This document shows, one piece after another, positions 8,044 through 19,700 of a stretch of 64,000 nucleotides of DNA (positions are counted from its first letter, which is position 1; each line of letters opens with the position of its first letter). The position numbers were made by a program, and so were the translations under genes. Source of the DNA: Bradyrhizobium sp. 186 (GTDB lineage Bacteria; Pseudomonadota; Alphaproteobacteria; Rhizobiales; Xanthobacteraceae); contig NZ_CP082164.1 in the NCBI RefSeq assembly GCF_023101685.1, forward strand, positions 682,001 through 746,000, in the 5' to 3' direction. The notes under the pieces are model-generated. The model saw only the letters and a list, made by a program, of their open reading frames with translations. It was not told where the DNA came from and ran no database searches.

Positions 8044-9168
8044 CTACGACCCCCCGCCCGCGGTGCCGGAATTCACCGGCGCCAGCTCGTCCTCCCGGCA
8101 TCGCCAGCCGTCGCCGGCTTTCACGAAGGCGAAGGTGCGCTGGATCCTGAGCCGGCGCGTGACGTTGAAGGCCTCTCCGGAGCGCTCCCTGTTGCCTGCT
8201 CCCGGCTGTGGACGGCCCGTCCTGGGGTCCCAGCAGGTGCCCGTGCAAGTGGAAGCAACCTTGCTACAGGCGGTGAAGGGCGCCAGCACGACCATTTCGA
8301 TCTCGCCCGTGACCTGCGCCTCCTGCTCGGTCACCTGGCTGTCGATGGCGAAGACGCGGTTGATGCGGACGAAATTGCCGCACGAGTTGGCTGCATGGAT
8401 TCGCGCGGCGCAGAAGTCGACGGCGTCGGTGTCGGGCAGCCGCGCCGCGACCTGCCGGCCGAATACCTTCTTCGGATCGCCCTTGGCAGTGCGGATATCA
8501 TCGGACTTGTGCTTCAGGTAGTCGGCAAGACAGTCTTCGGCGGACTCAAGCTCCTGAAGCGGCACGTTCTCCTTGCCGACGAGATTGCATTTGCGATCGC
8601 GCTCCCTGGTCCACCGGCCATATTCGGCGAAGGCAAAGCGTGCCGCCGTCTGGTCCAGCTTGCCGATCAGGCCGAGCACCTGGCCGTTGAGCTCCGTTTC
8701 GGCGAGCGCCAGCGATGGATCTGCACAGATCAGTGCGCCGGCCGCGGTGTTGGCTGCGAGACAGTCGAAATCCGGATCGCGCAAGATCGCGGCGCGCTCG
8801 TCGGTCAGCTTGAGAAGGCACGCCTTCACCCGGTCGAAATCCTCGTAGCGGATCGTGGCCTGGGCGATGATTCCGCAACCGAGGCTGCGCTGCCGGATCC
8901 AGATCGCGTTCTCCTCGATCGCCGGCAGGCGATCGGGCAGCCGGGCGAGGCGTGCTTCGATCGCCGCGCTCAGCTTCTCGGCGGCAGAGGCGAGCCCGGC
9001 ATCGCCGCAAAACAGTTGATTGGCGGGATCGCGGTTCTGCTGGCAGTTGTTCTTGGCGAACAACGGCAGCTTGTCGGCGATGGAGCGATCGGACGTGCCG
9101 GATTGCGCGGAGGCCGGTGCCGCCAGCGAGGCCAGCAGCGCAAGCACAGTCAGCACGATGAACCGCAT
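8044..9168 (-). CDS. Secreted DUF1311 (LprI-like) repeat protein
   Basis: Predicted periplasmic or secreted protein of 374 residues with a clear signal peptide (MRFIVLTVLALLASLAAPASA-Q). Two copies of a cysteine-containing helical unit are visible (CGDAGLASAAEKLSAAIEAR near residue 54; CADPSLALAETELNGQ near 147), each followed by a WIRQR/WTRERDRKC element, which is the pattern of the LprI/DUF1311 fold found in lysozyme-inhibitor-like proteins. The C-terminal 130 residues are a separate Cys-rich beta-type region without a name I can give. Function is unknown. It is convergent with the LivK-like gene and is followed upstream by a repeat and the cysteine protease gene. Confidence 0.8.
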   Translation of the reverse strand: MRFIVLTVLALLASLAAPASAQSGTSDRSIADKLPLFAKNNCQQNRDPANQLFCGDAGLASAAEKLSAAIEARLARLPDRLPAIEENAIWIRQRSLGCGIIAQATIRYEDFDRVKACLLKLTDERAAILRDPDFDCLAANTAAGALICADPSLALAETELNGQVLGLIGKLDQTAARFAFAEYGRWTRERDRKCNLVGKENVPLQELESAEDCLADYLKHKSDDIRTAKGDPKKVFGRQVAARLPDTDAVDFCAARIHAANSCGNFVRINRVFAIDSQVTEQEAQVTGEIEMVVLAPFTACSKVASTCTGTCWDPRTGRPQPGAGNRERSGEAFNVTRRLRIQRTFAFVKAGDGWRCREDELAPVNSGTAGGGS

Positions 9169-9238
9169 TCCGATCGCCCCCCAGCATGGTCGAAGCCATG
9201 CTAGCGTCCCGGATCGCGCGGCGAAATGACTTTGTGGC

Positions 9239-9320
9239 GTAGCCCTGATGGAGCGAAGCGTAATCCGGGGCTCTCAGGTTGGCGCTGGTCCCGGATTTCG
9301 CTGCGCTCCATCCAGGCTAC
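9239..9320. repeat. Dispersed palindromic element, type P1 (copy 1)
   Basis: An 82-base inverted repeat that begins GTAGCC and ends GGCTAC. The arms contain ATGGAGCGAAGCG and CTGCGCTCCAT with internal ATCCGGGG/CCCGGAT pairing. A second copy with the same ends lies at 48968-49052. Confidence 0.85.
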
Positions 9321-9331
9321 AGGTTGGAAGA

Positions 9332-10093
9332 TCAGCGCACCTCGGCATTGGAAGCGACCAGCGACATGCGCTGGCTGTCCAGCCCGGAGAACCGCACCGG
9401 CTCGTCGACATATTTCATCACGGCGGATCGATAGAGCACGAACAGCGGCTGGTAGCTCCCTGCATCGTCGTCTTCGACCATCGCCATGCGGCGGTTGTCG
9501 AGCATCAGCCAATGGCCGTCGAGCTTTGCTGCGGCAACGGCATGCTCTTCGCCGGCATGGGTGTCGCGCACCACGACGATGCGGAGGTCGTCGGCGGCGA
9601 CGCCCGCAAGCCGCAGCGCGGCCAGCTTGGCGATGGCGTAGTCCTCGCAATCGCCGGCGCCGCGCTGGAAAGTCGCAAGCGGCGAGCTCCAGACGTCGTC
9701 GGCGCCGTCATTGGCTGCCCGGATGGCGAGATTGATGGCGCGGTTGGTCTCGCCGAGCCGCGCCCGTCCGTCACGGGTACGGGCCTGATCGACGATGGCG
9801 AGCAGCTTCAGTGCAGCCGGCGACACGCAACCCTCGCGATCGCCGTCGCACAGCGCGAGTTGCACCATGTCCTCGTCGAGCTTGTCCTTCAGCGCGAACC
9901 ATTTCTGTTGCAGGCTGCCCGTGGAGATGGCGAAGGCGAACACGCCGAAGGGTTCGGCGGATTTGCGCACGAGAACGCCGGCGCCCGGCGACAGCAGCGT
10001 GCCGGCGCGAAGCTCGGCGGCCGATCCGAGCAGGATCAATCCGCACAGGACAAGGATCGCGCGCCAGGCGCGCGTATGAGCAGCGGTCTCCAT
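9332..10093 (-). CDS. BTLCP / LapG-like periplasmic transglutaminase-fold cysteine protease
   Basis: Protein of 253 residues with a signal peptide or N-terminal anchor (residues 12-30), preceded by AAGGGGATG as ribosome site. The catalytic triad of bacterial transglutaminase-like cysteine proteinases is visible: Cys149 in GDCEDYAIAK, His184 in GEEHAV and Asp199 in WLMLDNRR. Asp148 and Glu150, which flank the cysteine, match the calcium ligands of LapG. In pseudomonads LapG cuts the N-terminal anchor of the giant adhesin LapA and releases it under LapD/c-di-GMP control. Here the gene is divergent from a giant type I-secreted adhesin gene, so an analogous role is a reasonable inference. No lapD-like gene is in the window, and alphaproteobacteria carry many BTLCP genes of unknown role. 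Confidence 0.85.
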   Translation of the reverse strand: METAAHTRAWRAILVLCGLILLGSAAELRAGTLLSPGAGVLVRKSAEPFGVFAFAISTGSLQQKWFALKDKLDEDMVQLALCDGDREGCVSPAALKLLAIVDQARTRDGRARLGETNRAINLAIRAANDGADDVWSSPLATFQRGAGDCEDYAIAKLAALRLAGVAADDLRIVVVRDTHAGEEHAVAAAKLDGHWLMLDNRRMAMVEDDDAGSYQPLFVLYRSAVMKYVDEPVRFSGLDSQRMSLVASNAEVR

Positions 10094-10709
10094 CTGACAT
10101 CCCCTTCCGGCTTCGCCAAGTCCCCCTCGACCTGTACGTGCCGGGCTTTGTTGCTTTCGCGGAGATAGTGCGAGATGGGCCGTTTTGTTCTGCTTAACGT
10201 GCCCGGCAGAGCTCCCAAAACCGAGGGACAGGCTGAAATGGGCCTCGCCAAGTTGCGTAAAATTTTACGAATCTGCGGCTAGGAGGACGGTAGCCGCCGC
10301 GAAATGGCGCCAATTGCAGGCACAAGTTGTGCGGTCGCCGATTCCGTGTCCATGGCTAACGGCCCGCAATTTCACGGGTTCTGTTAGCTGGGTCACAGTT
10401 TTTGTTCCGTATTTACCGCAGTATGTTGCAGGGCACTGCGAAGAAAAGGCGACAGAAGTATCTGCCGTCGATTTTATACAGCGGAATACATGGGGTGACG
10501 AGAAATGCGCGCGAATAAGCCAAACTCTACTTACAAATATCGCAGGAATGACTTGGCTTTCACTGGATCCAATCGTCCCAAAGAGGCTTCTGTGAGCGCG
10601 TCACGCTAAATCACACAAGCAATAGAGGGTTTCACTAAGGACTTGCTAATGATATGCAAGCTTAAGCGGTCCATACTTATTTAAATATTAACCCTTTTAC
10701 GGTGCCCCG
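10094..10709. other. 616-base divergent intergenic region (protease / giant adhesin)
   Basis: No convincing gene is seen. The second half is clearly more AT-rich than the surroundings, with runs such as TTATTTAAATATTAACCC at 10677-10694 just before the adhesin start. A short dyad, CTTGC-N9-GCAAG, lies at 10642-10660. No good -35/-10 pair with correct spacing was found. Both promoters and regulator sites for the surface genes should be here. Confidence 0.5.
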
Positions 10710-13700
10710 TTGAATTACGCTGGCAAGTTTGACGCCGCGATCTCCTTGGATGGCCAGGGTTCCCCCTCGCCCGCCTCCGTCCATGTCGATTCCTTTACCG
10801 CCAAGCCCTTTACGGCCAAGGCGCACGGTCACGTGCCCGAGGGCGCGTTCGTTGTTCCCGATCCCAACCTGATCTTCCACGGCGAGTTCAAGCGCGCCGG
10901 TGTCGACCTCGTGCTGTCCCACGACGATCGCGAATTTGTCGTTCACGATTATTTCAGGGGCGACAAGCGCGCGGCGATCTCATCGCCGGATGGCGCGCAC
11001 CTCACCGGCGACGTCGTCAGTGCGCTCACGGGCCATGTCCAGTATGCGCAGGCCGCGCCCGGCGCCGCCGCCGCGCAGGTCATCGGTCACGTCACCAAGC
11101 TTTCCGGCAGCGCGACCGCGGTCCGCAACGGTGTCTCGATCGTCCTGAACAATGGCGACAACGTCGAGAAGGGCGATGTGGTCTCGACCGGCGGGGACTC
11201 GACGCTCGGCATCACTTTCATCGACGGCACGGTGTTCGGCCTGTCCTCCAATGCGCGGATGGTGCTGAACGAGATGGTCTATGACCCCAACGGGTCGAAC
11301 AATTCCTCGCTGCTCAGTCTCGTCGCGGGCACCATCACTTTCGTCGCAGGTGAGACCGCCAAGCACGGCGACATGAAGATCGACACACCGGTCGCCACCA
11401 TGGGCATCCGTGGCACGGCCGTGCTGAGCCAGATCCATTTCGTCGTTCCGCCCAGCGGCGGCGACCCGCAGCCGGAGGCGAGCTTCCAGGTGCTGGTCGA
11501 GCCGAATGGCACCACCGGCTCCTACATCCTGTTCGACAAGGTCACGCTGCTGCCGATCGCGACGGTCAACCAGGCCGGCCAGATGATCCAGATCAGCGGC
11601 GGCAACGTCTCGATCAGCAATGCGCTGCTGTCGCCGGACATCCAGAAGCTGATCACGGACGTGTTCACGCTGAAGTTCACGGACAACAATTCCAATACCA
11701 AGCTGACCTCGAACTTCACCGATTCGATCACGCAGACCAGCCAAGACCTGGTGTTCAAGTCGGGAGCCGGTCCCGTCGTGATCGCGACCTTCACGAACCT
11801 GAATACGCAGGATTCGCACGGGCCGGGCAATTCCACGCCGACCGCCACCCGTCTTCCCGGCCAACCGCTGGCGCAAAGCCTCGATTCCAGTGGCAACGTG
11901 AAGACGGCGTTCACGGTGACCGAGCGCGCGGACAAGACCGGCGACACCGCGGATACCGATACGGTCTCCGGCCGGATCACTTTCGTTGACGGCAACCTGG
12001 GCGACCGGCCGACGGTGGGGGTGAATCTCGCCGATGCGCCGAACTACGTCTACAAGGACGCCGGCCTGCACGATGTCACCGCATCGCTCACGGCGCTCCA
12101 GAAGCAGGACATCGCGGCGACGCAGATCCAGATCAACGTCGTTGCCGACGGCGGCAACAACAACAACGGCTCGGCGGTCTGGACTTACACGATCCCCGAC
12201 AACGTCTTCGACTTCCTCGCGGCCGGCGAAACGCTGACGCTGACCTACATGGTCCGCATCGACACCAATTTCGCGGTAAGTCCCGAAACCAAGTTCATCC
12301 CCATCACCATCACGATCACGGGCACCAACGATAAGCCGGTGATCACCAGCAGCGTTCCGGCAACCATCGCCTTCGAAGGCGGCACCAGCGTGCCGGGCGG
12401 CCCGCTCACCAGCGACGTGCCGACTTCGGGTACGCTGACCTTCGACGACGTCGATCTCACCGACACGCACACAGTCTCGGTGCAGCTGACTGGCGCCAGC
12501 CTGCAGGGCCGCACCGTGCCGCCGGGCCCGCTCGCGCTGTTCCAGAATGCGATGTCGGTCGCGATCGCGGCGGGCTCCGACAGCACAGGAGATGGTACCG
12601 GCACTATCAACTGGTCGCTGGCCGATCTGCCCGTCTATCTCGCCGACTTCATCCCCCGGGGCGAGGTGCTGACGCTGACCTACACGGTGACGGTCAGGGA
12701 CTCGCAAGGCGCAACCGCGCAGCAGACCATCACCGTCACGATTACGGGCACCGACGCGCCTGCGGTGGTGTGGATCGCGACCGACAAGGCCGGCGCCCCC
12801 TCCGGCGGCTTCTGGAAGGACGCGGCGAACTGGGAAACCGGCACCGTCCCGACCATCGATGACGACGTCATCGTCATCACCGATCAGCTGCACGGCCTGA
12901 CGCCGTCCTATCCGGTGACGATCGACGCGGCGGCCTACGCCAAGTCCATCACGATGAATGATTTCGGCGGCCCGCCGCCGAAGCTGATCAACCAGAGCTC
13001 GCTGACGATCGCCGGCGCGCTCAACATGAGCGCGGATTCGATCCTCACCAACGCGGTGACCGGCACGATGTCCGTCGGCGGCAAGGCCGAGATCCTGGAC
13101 ACGGCCGTGCTCACCAATGCCGGCCATCTCACGTTCGCGGGCGGTGGCGATTTCGCTGCCGGCATCACGATCACCAATTCCGGCACGCTCGAACTGTCCG
13201 GGGGCACGCTCAAGACCCTGGCCGACATCGCCAATGCCGGCGGTACGCTGAAGGCCGACGCCGGCACCACGCTGATCGTGGACACCGCCACCATCGAAGG
13301 CGGCACAGTCACCATTATCGGCACGCTGGAGCTTGACGGCACCAGCCTCATCGAGAACGGCACGCTGAATAATTCCGGCACGGTCAACGTCAAGGGCGCT
13401 GCGGAATTCGCCCATGAGACCGTTTCCAACACGTCCAGCGGCACGATCAAGGTGCTGGCGAACGGCGCGCTGACCATCGACCAGGGCTCGACGGTCGCCA
13501 ATGCCGGCAACGTCACGGTTGATGCCACTGGCAAGCTGACGGTGAACGGCGCGACGATCAGCGGCGCAGGCACGGTCACCGGCAACGGCGAGATCGACCT
13601 GACGGGCAGCGCCGTGCTGAGCGGCGGCATCCTGAACAACAATGCGACGTTCAAGGTCAGCGGCAGCGGCAACGCGCTGGACCACGAGACTGTGACCAAT

Positions 13701-16700
13701 GCGGGCACCATCGAGGTGCTTGCCATCGGCGCGCTGGCTATCGACCAGGGCGCGACGATCGACAATTCGAGCGGCAACGTCATCGTCGATGCCACCGCTG
13801 CGCTGACCCTGGATGACGCGACGATCAGCGGCGGCGCCATCAAGGGAGCCGGCACCATCGACGTTACCGGCGCCAGCAAGATCGACGGCGGGGCCACGCT
13901 CAGCGTTACCGCGGTCACGGCCGATGCCAAGCTGACGTTGGACGGCGTCACGGTGTCCGGAAGCGTCATCACCGACAAGTCCAGCATCGAGCTCGACAAC
14001 GTCGTCAAGCTCAAGGATGGCGCCAAGATCCAGGGCGCCTCCGCGGCCGCCAAGGGCGCAATCACCAACACCGGCACGCTCGAGATCGCGGGTGCTGCGA
14101 CGCTGCTCAATGACGTCCTCACCAACACCGGCACGCTGGCCGCGATCAATGGCGGCACGCTGAAGCTGATCTCGACCACGGTGACCGGCGGCACGGTGAC
14201 GATATCAGGCACGCTGGAATCGGCCGGCACGAGTGCGATCGACAACGCTGACATCACCAACAGCGGCACGATCGCCGTCACCAGCGGCACGTTGACGATC
14301 GATCCGGGCGTCCTTCAAGCCATCACCAATCACAATCTGATCAAGGTGGTCACCGGCGGTACGCTGAAGCTGACGACCGCCATCGTTGCCAACACCGGCG
14401 GGACGATCACGGTCGACGGTACATCGAAACTCTATCTGTCCGACGTTTCGATCAATGGCGGCAGCCTGAGCAATTCCGGCAATCTCTACGGTGTGTCCGG
14501 GTCCAACGCGATCTCGGCCGCGGTCACCAACACCGGCACCATCGAGGTGCAGGCCGGCACGCTGAACCTCTCCGGCGGCCTCAGCGGCGTCGGCTCGCTG
14601 ATCATCGACAACGGCGCGACGCTCGAGCTTGCGGGGGCGACCGCGCAGACGATTACCTTCGCGGGCGGCGCCGATACGCTTCTCCTCGACAAGGTCGCCG
14701 GCCTGAGCTTTACCGGCACCATCGCCGGCCAGTCGACCAACGGCGGCACGTTCACGATCACGGGTGCGGCCGACATCACCAGCGCGAGCGGCGATGCGCT
14801 CGACTTCACAGCGTCGGGCGGCACGAGCGGTAGCCACGCCGACGTCGTGCTCACCCCCACCGGCGCACTGACTGGCGCGGCCAATGGCATCGTCGTCACC
14901 CAGAACGGCACCGGCGGCATTTCGCTGACGGCGACAAAGGACGTCACCGGCCTGAACGGCAATGGTATCACGCTGCGCGACAGCGCAACCGGCGTCGGCG
15001 GCATCACCGTCGGCAACGTCACCGGCAAGGCAACCGGCACCGGCGCGAACTCGGTCGGTGTCCTCGTCGAGAATTTGAATGCCGCCAATAACGGCGACAT
15101 CTCGATCACCCAGCTCGGCGGCGCCGTGGGCGACGCTTACGGCATCGATGCGCACACCGAGGGCGGCGGCGACATCATCATCGACGCCGGTGGCACCATT
15201 ACGGGTAGCTCGATCTACGGCATCCGGTCGCGCAGCTACGGCGCTGGCGACCAGACCGTCACGACCGAGGCCGGCAGCGTCGTCACCTCGGGCAGCTCCG
15301 GCATCATCGCCGTCAACCGAGCGATTTCCCTCGGCGCAGCATCCAATAGCACCATCACCGTGAACGCCTACGGCACGATCAACTCGGGCAGCAGCCCGAA
15401 CCTGAGCGGCAATTCGCCGGCCGGCATCCAGGCCGGCTACACCGGCGCCACGACCGGGACCAATGCCAATACCGGCGTCAACGGCACGGTCGTCGTCAAC
15501 AACCATGCTGACATCACCGCCGCGGCGGGCTTCGGCATCGACGCCTATAATTACGGCAATGGCGATGTCACGGTGAACAGCGCCAACGGGACGGCGATTT
15601 CCGTCTCCGGCTCCCAGGGTATCGGCATCAACGCCTCCGCGTTGAGCGGCGGCACCGGCGACGTGACGATCGCGCTCGGCAAGGATGTCACGATCTCGGG
15701 CGCGACGAGCTACGGCGTCAGGGCCTACAGCATCGATGCGGGCGACATCAGCGTCACCCTGGCGAACGGCGACAGCATCACGTCCAGCAGCTCCGGCATC
15801 GTGGCGGTGAATTTTGCGACCGCGATTGCAAGCAGCCTGGGCAGCACGATCTCGGTCGAGGCGCATGGCACCATCCATTCCGGCTCCACGCTGAACAACG
15901 ACGGCACCACGCCGGGGGCGATCATCGCCGGCTACAAGCCGGGCGGGAACGGCGTGTTCTCCAACGCGGTCAACGGGGACGTCACCGCCAACAGCGATGC
16001 GACGATCACCGCGGCTGCCGGCTACGGTATCGAAGCGTTCACCTGGGGCGTCGGCAATGTCGCGGTCACGACCGGCGCGACGGCGTCGATCACTGCCGCG
16101 GGCACCGCGATCGGCGCCTTCGATCACGGCGGCGGCAATGTCAGCGTCACCAACAATGGCTCCGCCACCGGCGCGGTCGGCGTCTCCGCCATCGCCAACG
16201 GCAGCGGCGCTATCACCATCGTCAATCACGGCGATATTACCAGCACAAGCCTGGCCGGCATCAGCGTCACGCAGAACGAGGCCGGCGCGACTGGCTCGAC
16301 CCACATCACCAATACCGGCTCGATCGTGGCTCCGACCGCTCACGCCGCGATCTTCATCCAGGAGAATGCGACCGGCTCGGCGCTGATCGACAATTCCGGA
16401 ACGATCGGGCCCGCCGTCGCCTCCACTGTGACCTCGATGACCTACGCCATCGTCGAGACCGGCGGCGCCATCACGATCAACAACACCGGCCACATCAACG
16501 GCAATATCTCGGTCGCAACCGCGACCTTCAACAACGAGCTGGGCGGCACCTGGACGGTCGCCGGCACCAGCGTCTTCGGTAATCTGTCCTCGATCGGCAA
16601 CGCCGGCGAAATCGATCTGCTCAATGGCGCCTCGGTTTCCGGGACCGGCCTGAGCATCGCAAACTCCCACGAGATCGAAAGCTGGGGCACGGCGTCGATC

Positions 16701-19700
16701 TCAGGCACCATCGCCAACACTGGCACCATCGAGGTTCACACCGGAACCCTGGCGCTGTTCGGCTCGCTGTCCGGCTCCGGCTCGGTCACGATCGACGCTG
16801 GCGCGACGCTCGAGGTCAATGCCACGGTGTCGCAAACCATCACCTTCGGTGGCGGCGGTGCCGAGCTCCAGATCGACACCGGCAGCTTCGGCGGTTCGAT
16901 CGCGGGCTTCGCCGCGACCGACAAGCTCGACCTGTCGACCATCAAATATGATGGCGGCACCTCTGCGACCTACGATCCCATCACCGGCAATCTCGCCGTG
17001 AGCGACGCCTACGGCCACACCATTACGCTGCATCTCATCGGCAGCGACTACAGTAACGCGCATTTCGCGGGCAGCAGCGACGGCCATGGCGGCACGCTGA
17101 TCACGCTCAATGCGGACGACGACGCGCCGGTCTTCACCGCGGCCGAGGCGTCGCCGAGCGTGAGCTTCTCCGAGCTTGCGAGCACCACTGGCGCCTCCGC
17201 GCTCGACCCGGCATCGGGCGGAACCGGTGCGATTCATTTCAAGGACGTCGATCTCACCGACCGGCCGTCCGCATCCATCACGACTCAGACGGTGAGCTGG
17301 ACAGACGCCGATCACACCACCAACCTCTCTGGGTTGCTTACGACGGACGAGATCAACGCGCTCGAACACGCCCTGACCCTTCAGCAGACCGGCAACAAGA
17401 ACAACGGCGCGGTCGGCTGGAGCTATTCCATCGCCGACGACGCGCTGGATTTCCTCGGCGAGGACCAGACCGCGAAGATAGTGTCCACCATCACGCTCAA
17501 CGACGGCCAGGGCCGGAGCGATACGGCTGAAGTCACGGTCACGATCACCGGCAAGAACGACGCGCCAGCGATCACAGTTGAAACGAGCGACAGCAACGCC
17601 GCGAGCCTGCTCGAGACGAATGCGGGGCTGGCCACCTCGGGCAAGCTGACCGTGTCCGACGCCGACGCTACCGATCACGTGAGCGTCGCACGTGATGACG
17701 ACGTCGTCGTTCATCTCAACGGCGTGTTGCAGACGGACGGGATCGGCTGTCTCACGGAAGCCGATCTGTTGAACTATCTGACCGTGCAGTCCGGCGACAT
17801 CCTGAACGGCGCCGCCACCCATGCCCATCTCACGTGGGACTTCAATTCGGGCACCCAGGCCTTCGACTTCCTTGCCGCCGGCCAGACGCTGTCGCTGCAA
17901 TATACGATCGTTCCGGACGACGGGCACACCGCAACAGGCACCGGCAACGGCGTCGTTACCATCAATATCGCCGGCAGCAATGACGCGCCGACGATCCAGG
18001 CGGCGACGCTGGCTTCGGTCAGCGGAGATGATGCCAATCCGGACGGGACGAGCGTCGGCGACCTATTTGCCGGCAAGGTTCACGACGTCGACGATGGCGC
18101 GAGCTTCAAGGCTGTCGCGATCAGCGCCGATAATGCCTGCTCCGATCAAGGAGTATGGCAATACGAAATCACCGGCACCGATCGGTGGGTTGATATCACC
18201 GGTGTGAGCGACACCAGCGCGCTCGTGCTGAGCACCGACACGCTGATCCGGTTCGTCCCGACCGAGGGTTTCACCGGGGCGCCCGGCGCGCTCGAGATGC
18301 ACGCTCTCGACGATACGTATGCCGGCGCCATCACCACCACGACATCTCCTGCCGCGATTGACATCACGGACTCCGGCATCGGCCACGGCGGCAACACGCC
18401 GGTGTCCGATCAGGCCGCATCGGTCGGCGTCGACGTGACGGTGCCGCCGGACGTGCTGGTCGCGAACGACGATACGCTTGACAACGCCACGCCGCCTTCG
18501 CCGGACGCTGGCTGGATGCTCGACACGGAGAACGGTCACTACTACCGCATTGTCGTTTCGGAAGTGACCTGGGATCAGGCGAATGCCAATGCGATCGGGG
18601 ACGGCGCCTATCTCGCGACCGTCACGAGCCAGCACGAGAGCGGTTTCATCGCCAACCTGCCGGGCTGGGACGACGTCCGCTACGGTGTGTGGAGCGGAGG
18701 CCAGAGCCTCGACGACAATCTGCAAACGTCAAGTCACTGGACATGGGTCACGGGGCCTGAGGCTGGCTCCGATTTCACCTATACGGCATGGCGGGATGGC
18801 GAGCCGAACGGCTGGGGCAGCGATACTGTCGGCTATATGGTGGTAGAGGACAGAGGCGCCGACTGGAACGATGTGCCGCGGTATTTCGATAACCGCGCTT
18901 ATGTCGAGGAGTGGGGCGGGCAGCAGGACCAGGTAGCGTTCCGGGAAAATACCGGGACCACGCTGACGACCGCGCAATTGCTGGCCAACGATACCGATTC
19001 CGCGGGCAACCCCATCACCGTCACGTCGGTCGGCGATCTCTCCGGTCATAGCGCCCATGGCGGCACAGTTGCGCTCAACGGCAACGTCATCACCTATGCG
19101 CCGGCGACAGACTATTTCGGCGCCGACAGCTTTACCTATACGATCTCCGACGGCGTCAAGACTTCGACCGCGACCGTGTCCTTCGCCGTCGACCAATCTC
19201 CGGTGATCGACACCACGCATTTTGTCCACACCCACAACGAGGACAACAGCGAGACGGTGACGGGCCTGTCCGTCTCGGGGCCGTCGACCGAGACCTACAA
19301 CCTGAGCGCTGTGACGGCCGGCGCGACCGATGGCAGCAGCGTCTGCCCCTCCCAGCACGACGGCGTCTCGCTTGACCAGGTCAATGCAGACCTTGCCAGC
19401 GTGACCTACACGCCCGGAGCCACGCCGCCGGTCAATGACATGATCACCTTCTCCGTGACCGACAGTCTCGGCATCAAGGATACCGTCAACTTCATCTTCA
19501 ACGAAAGCGGCGAGGGTCCGGTGACACTGACCGGCACGACGGGCAAGGACGTCATCTTCGCCACCGAGTCGAGCGACACGCTGATCGGCGGTGGCGCCAA
19601 GGACCAGTTCGTGTTCGCGCCGGCGTCGTCGCAGGATACCGTCCAGCACACCGTGAACGATTTCGAGATCGGCCTCGACAAGATCGATCTGCGGCAGTTC

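Noticed and set aside
10185..10595. Open frame of 136 codons in the region between protease and adhesin genes
   Set aside because: It has no recognisable family pattern, no ribosome site and codon use unlike the neighbours. The region is AT-rich and more likely regulatory.
11041..11120. Canonical LapG cleavage motif (TAAG/PAAG) in the adhesin N-terminal region
   Set aside because: None was found. AAG triplets elsewhere (IAAGSDS, FLAAGET) lie inside VCBS-type repeats and are unlikely release sites.
10980..16670. Very long open frames on the minus strand opposite the giant adhesin (901 and 821 codons)
   Set aside because: They are mirror frames of repetitive high-GC coding sequence, are rich in Arg/Asp/Gly/Ala with no domain pattern, and have no ribosome sites.
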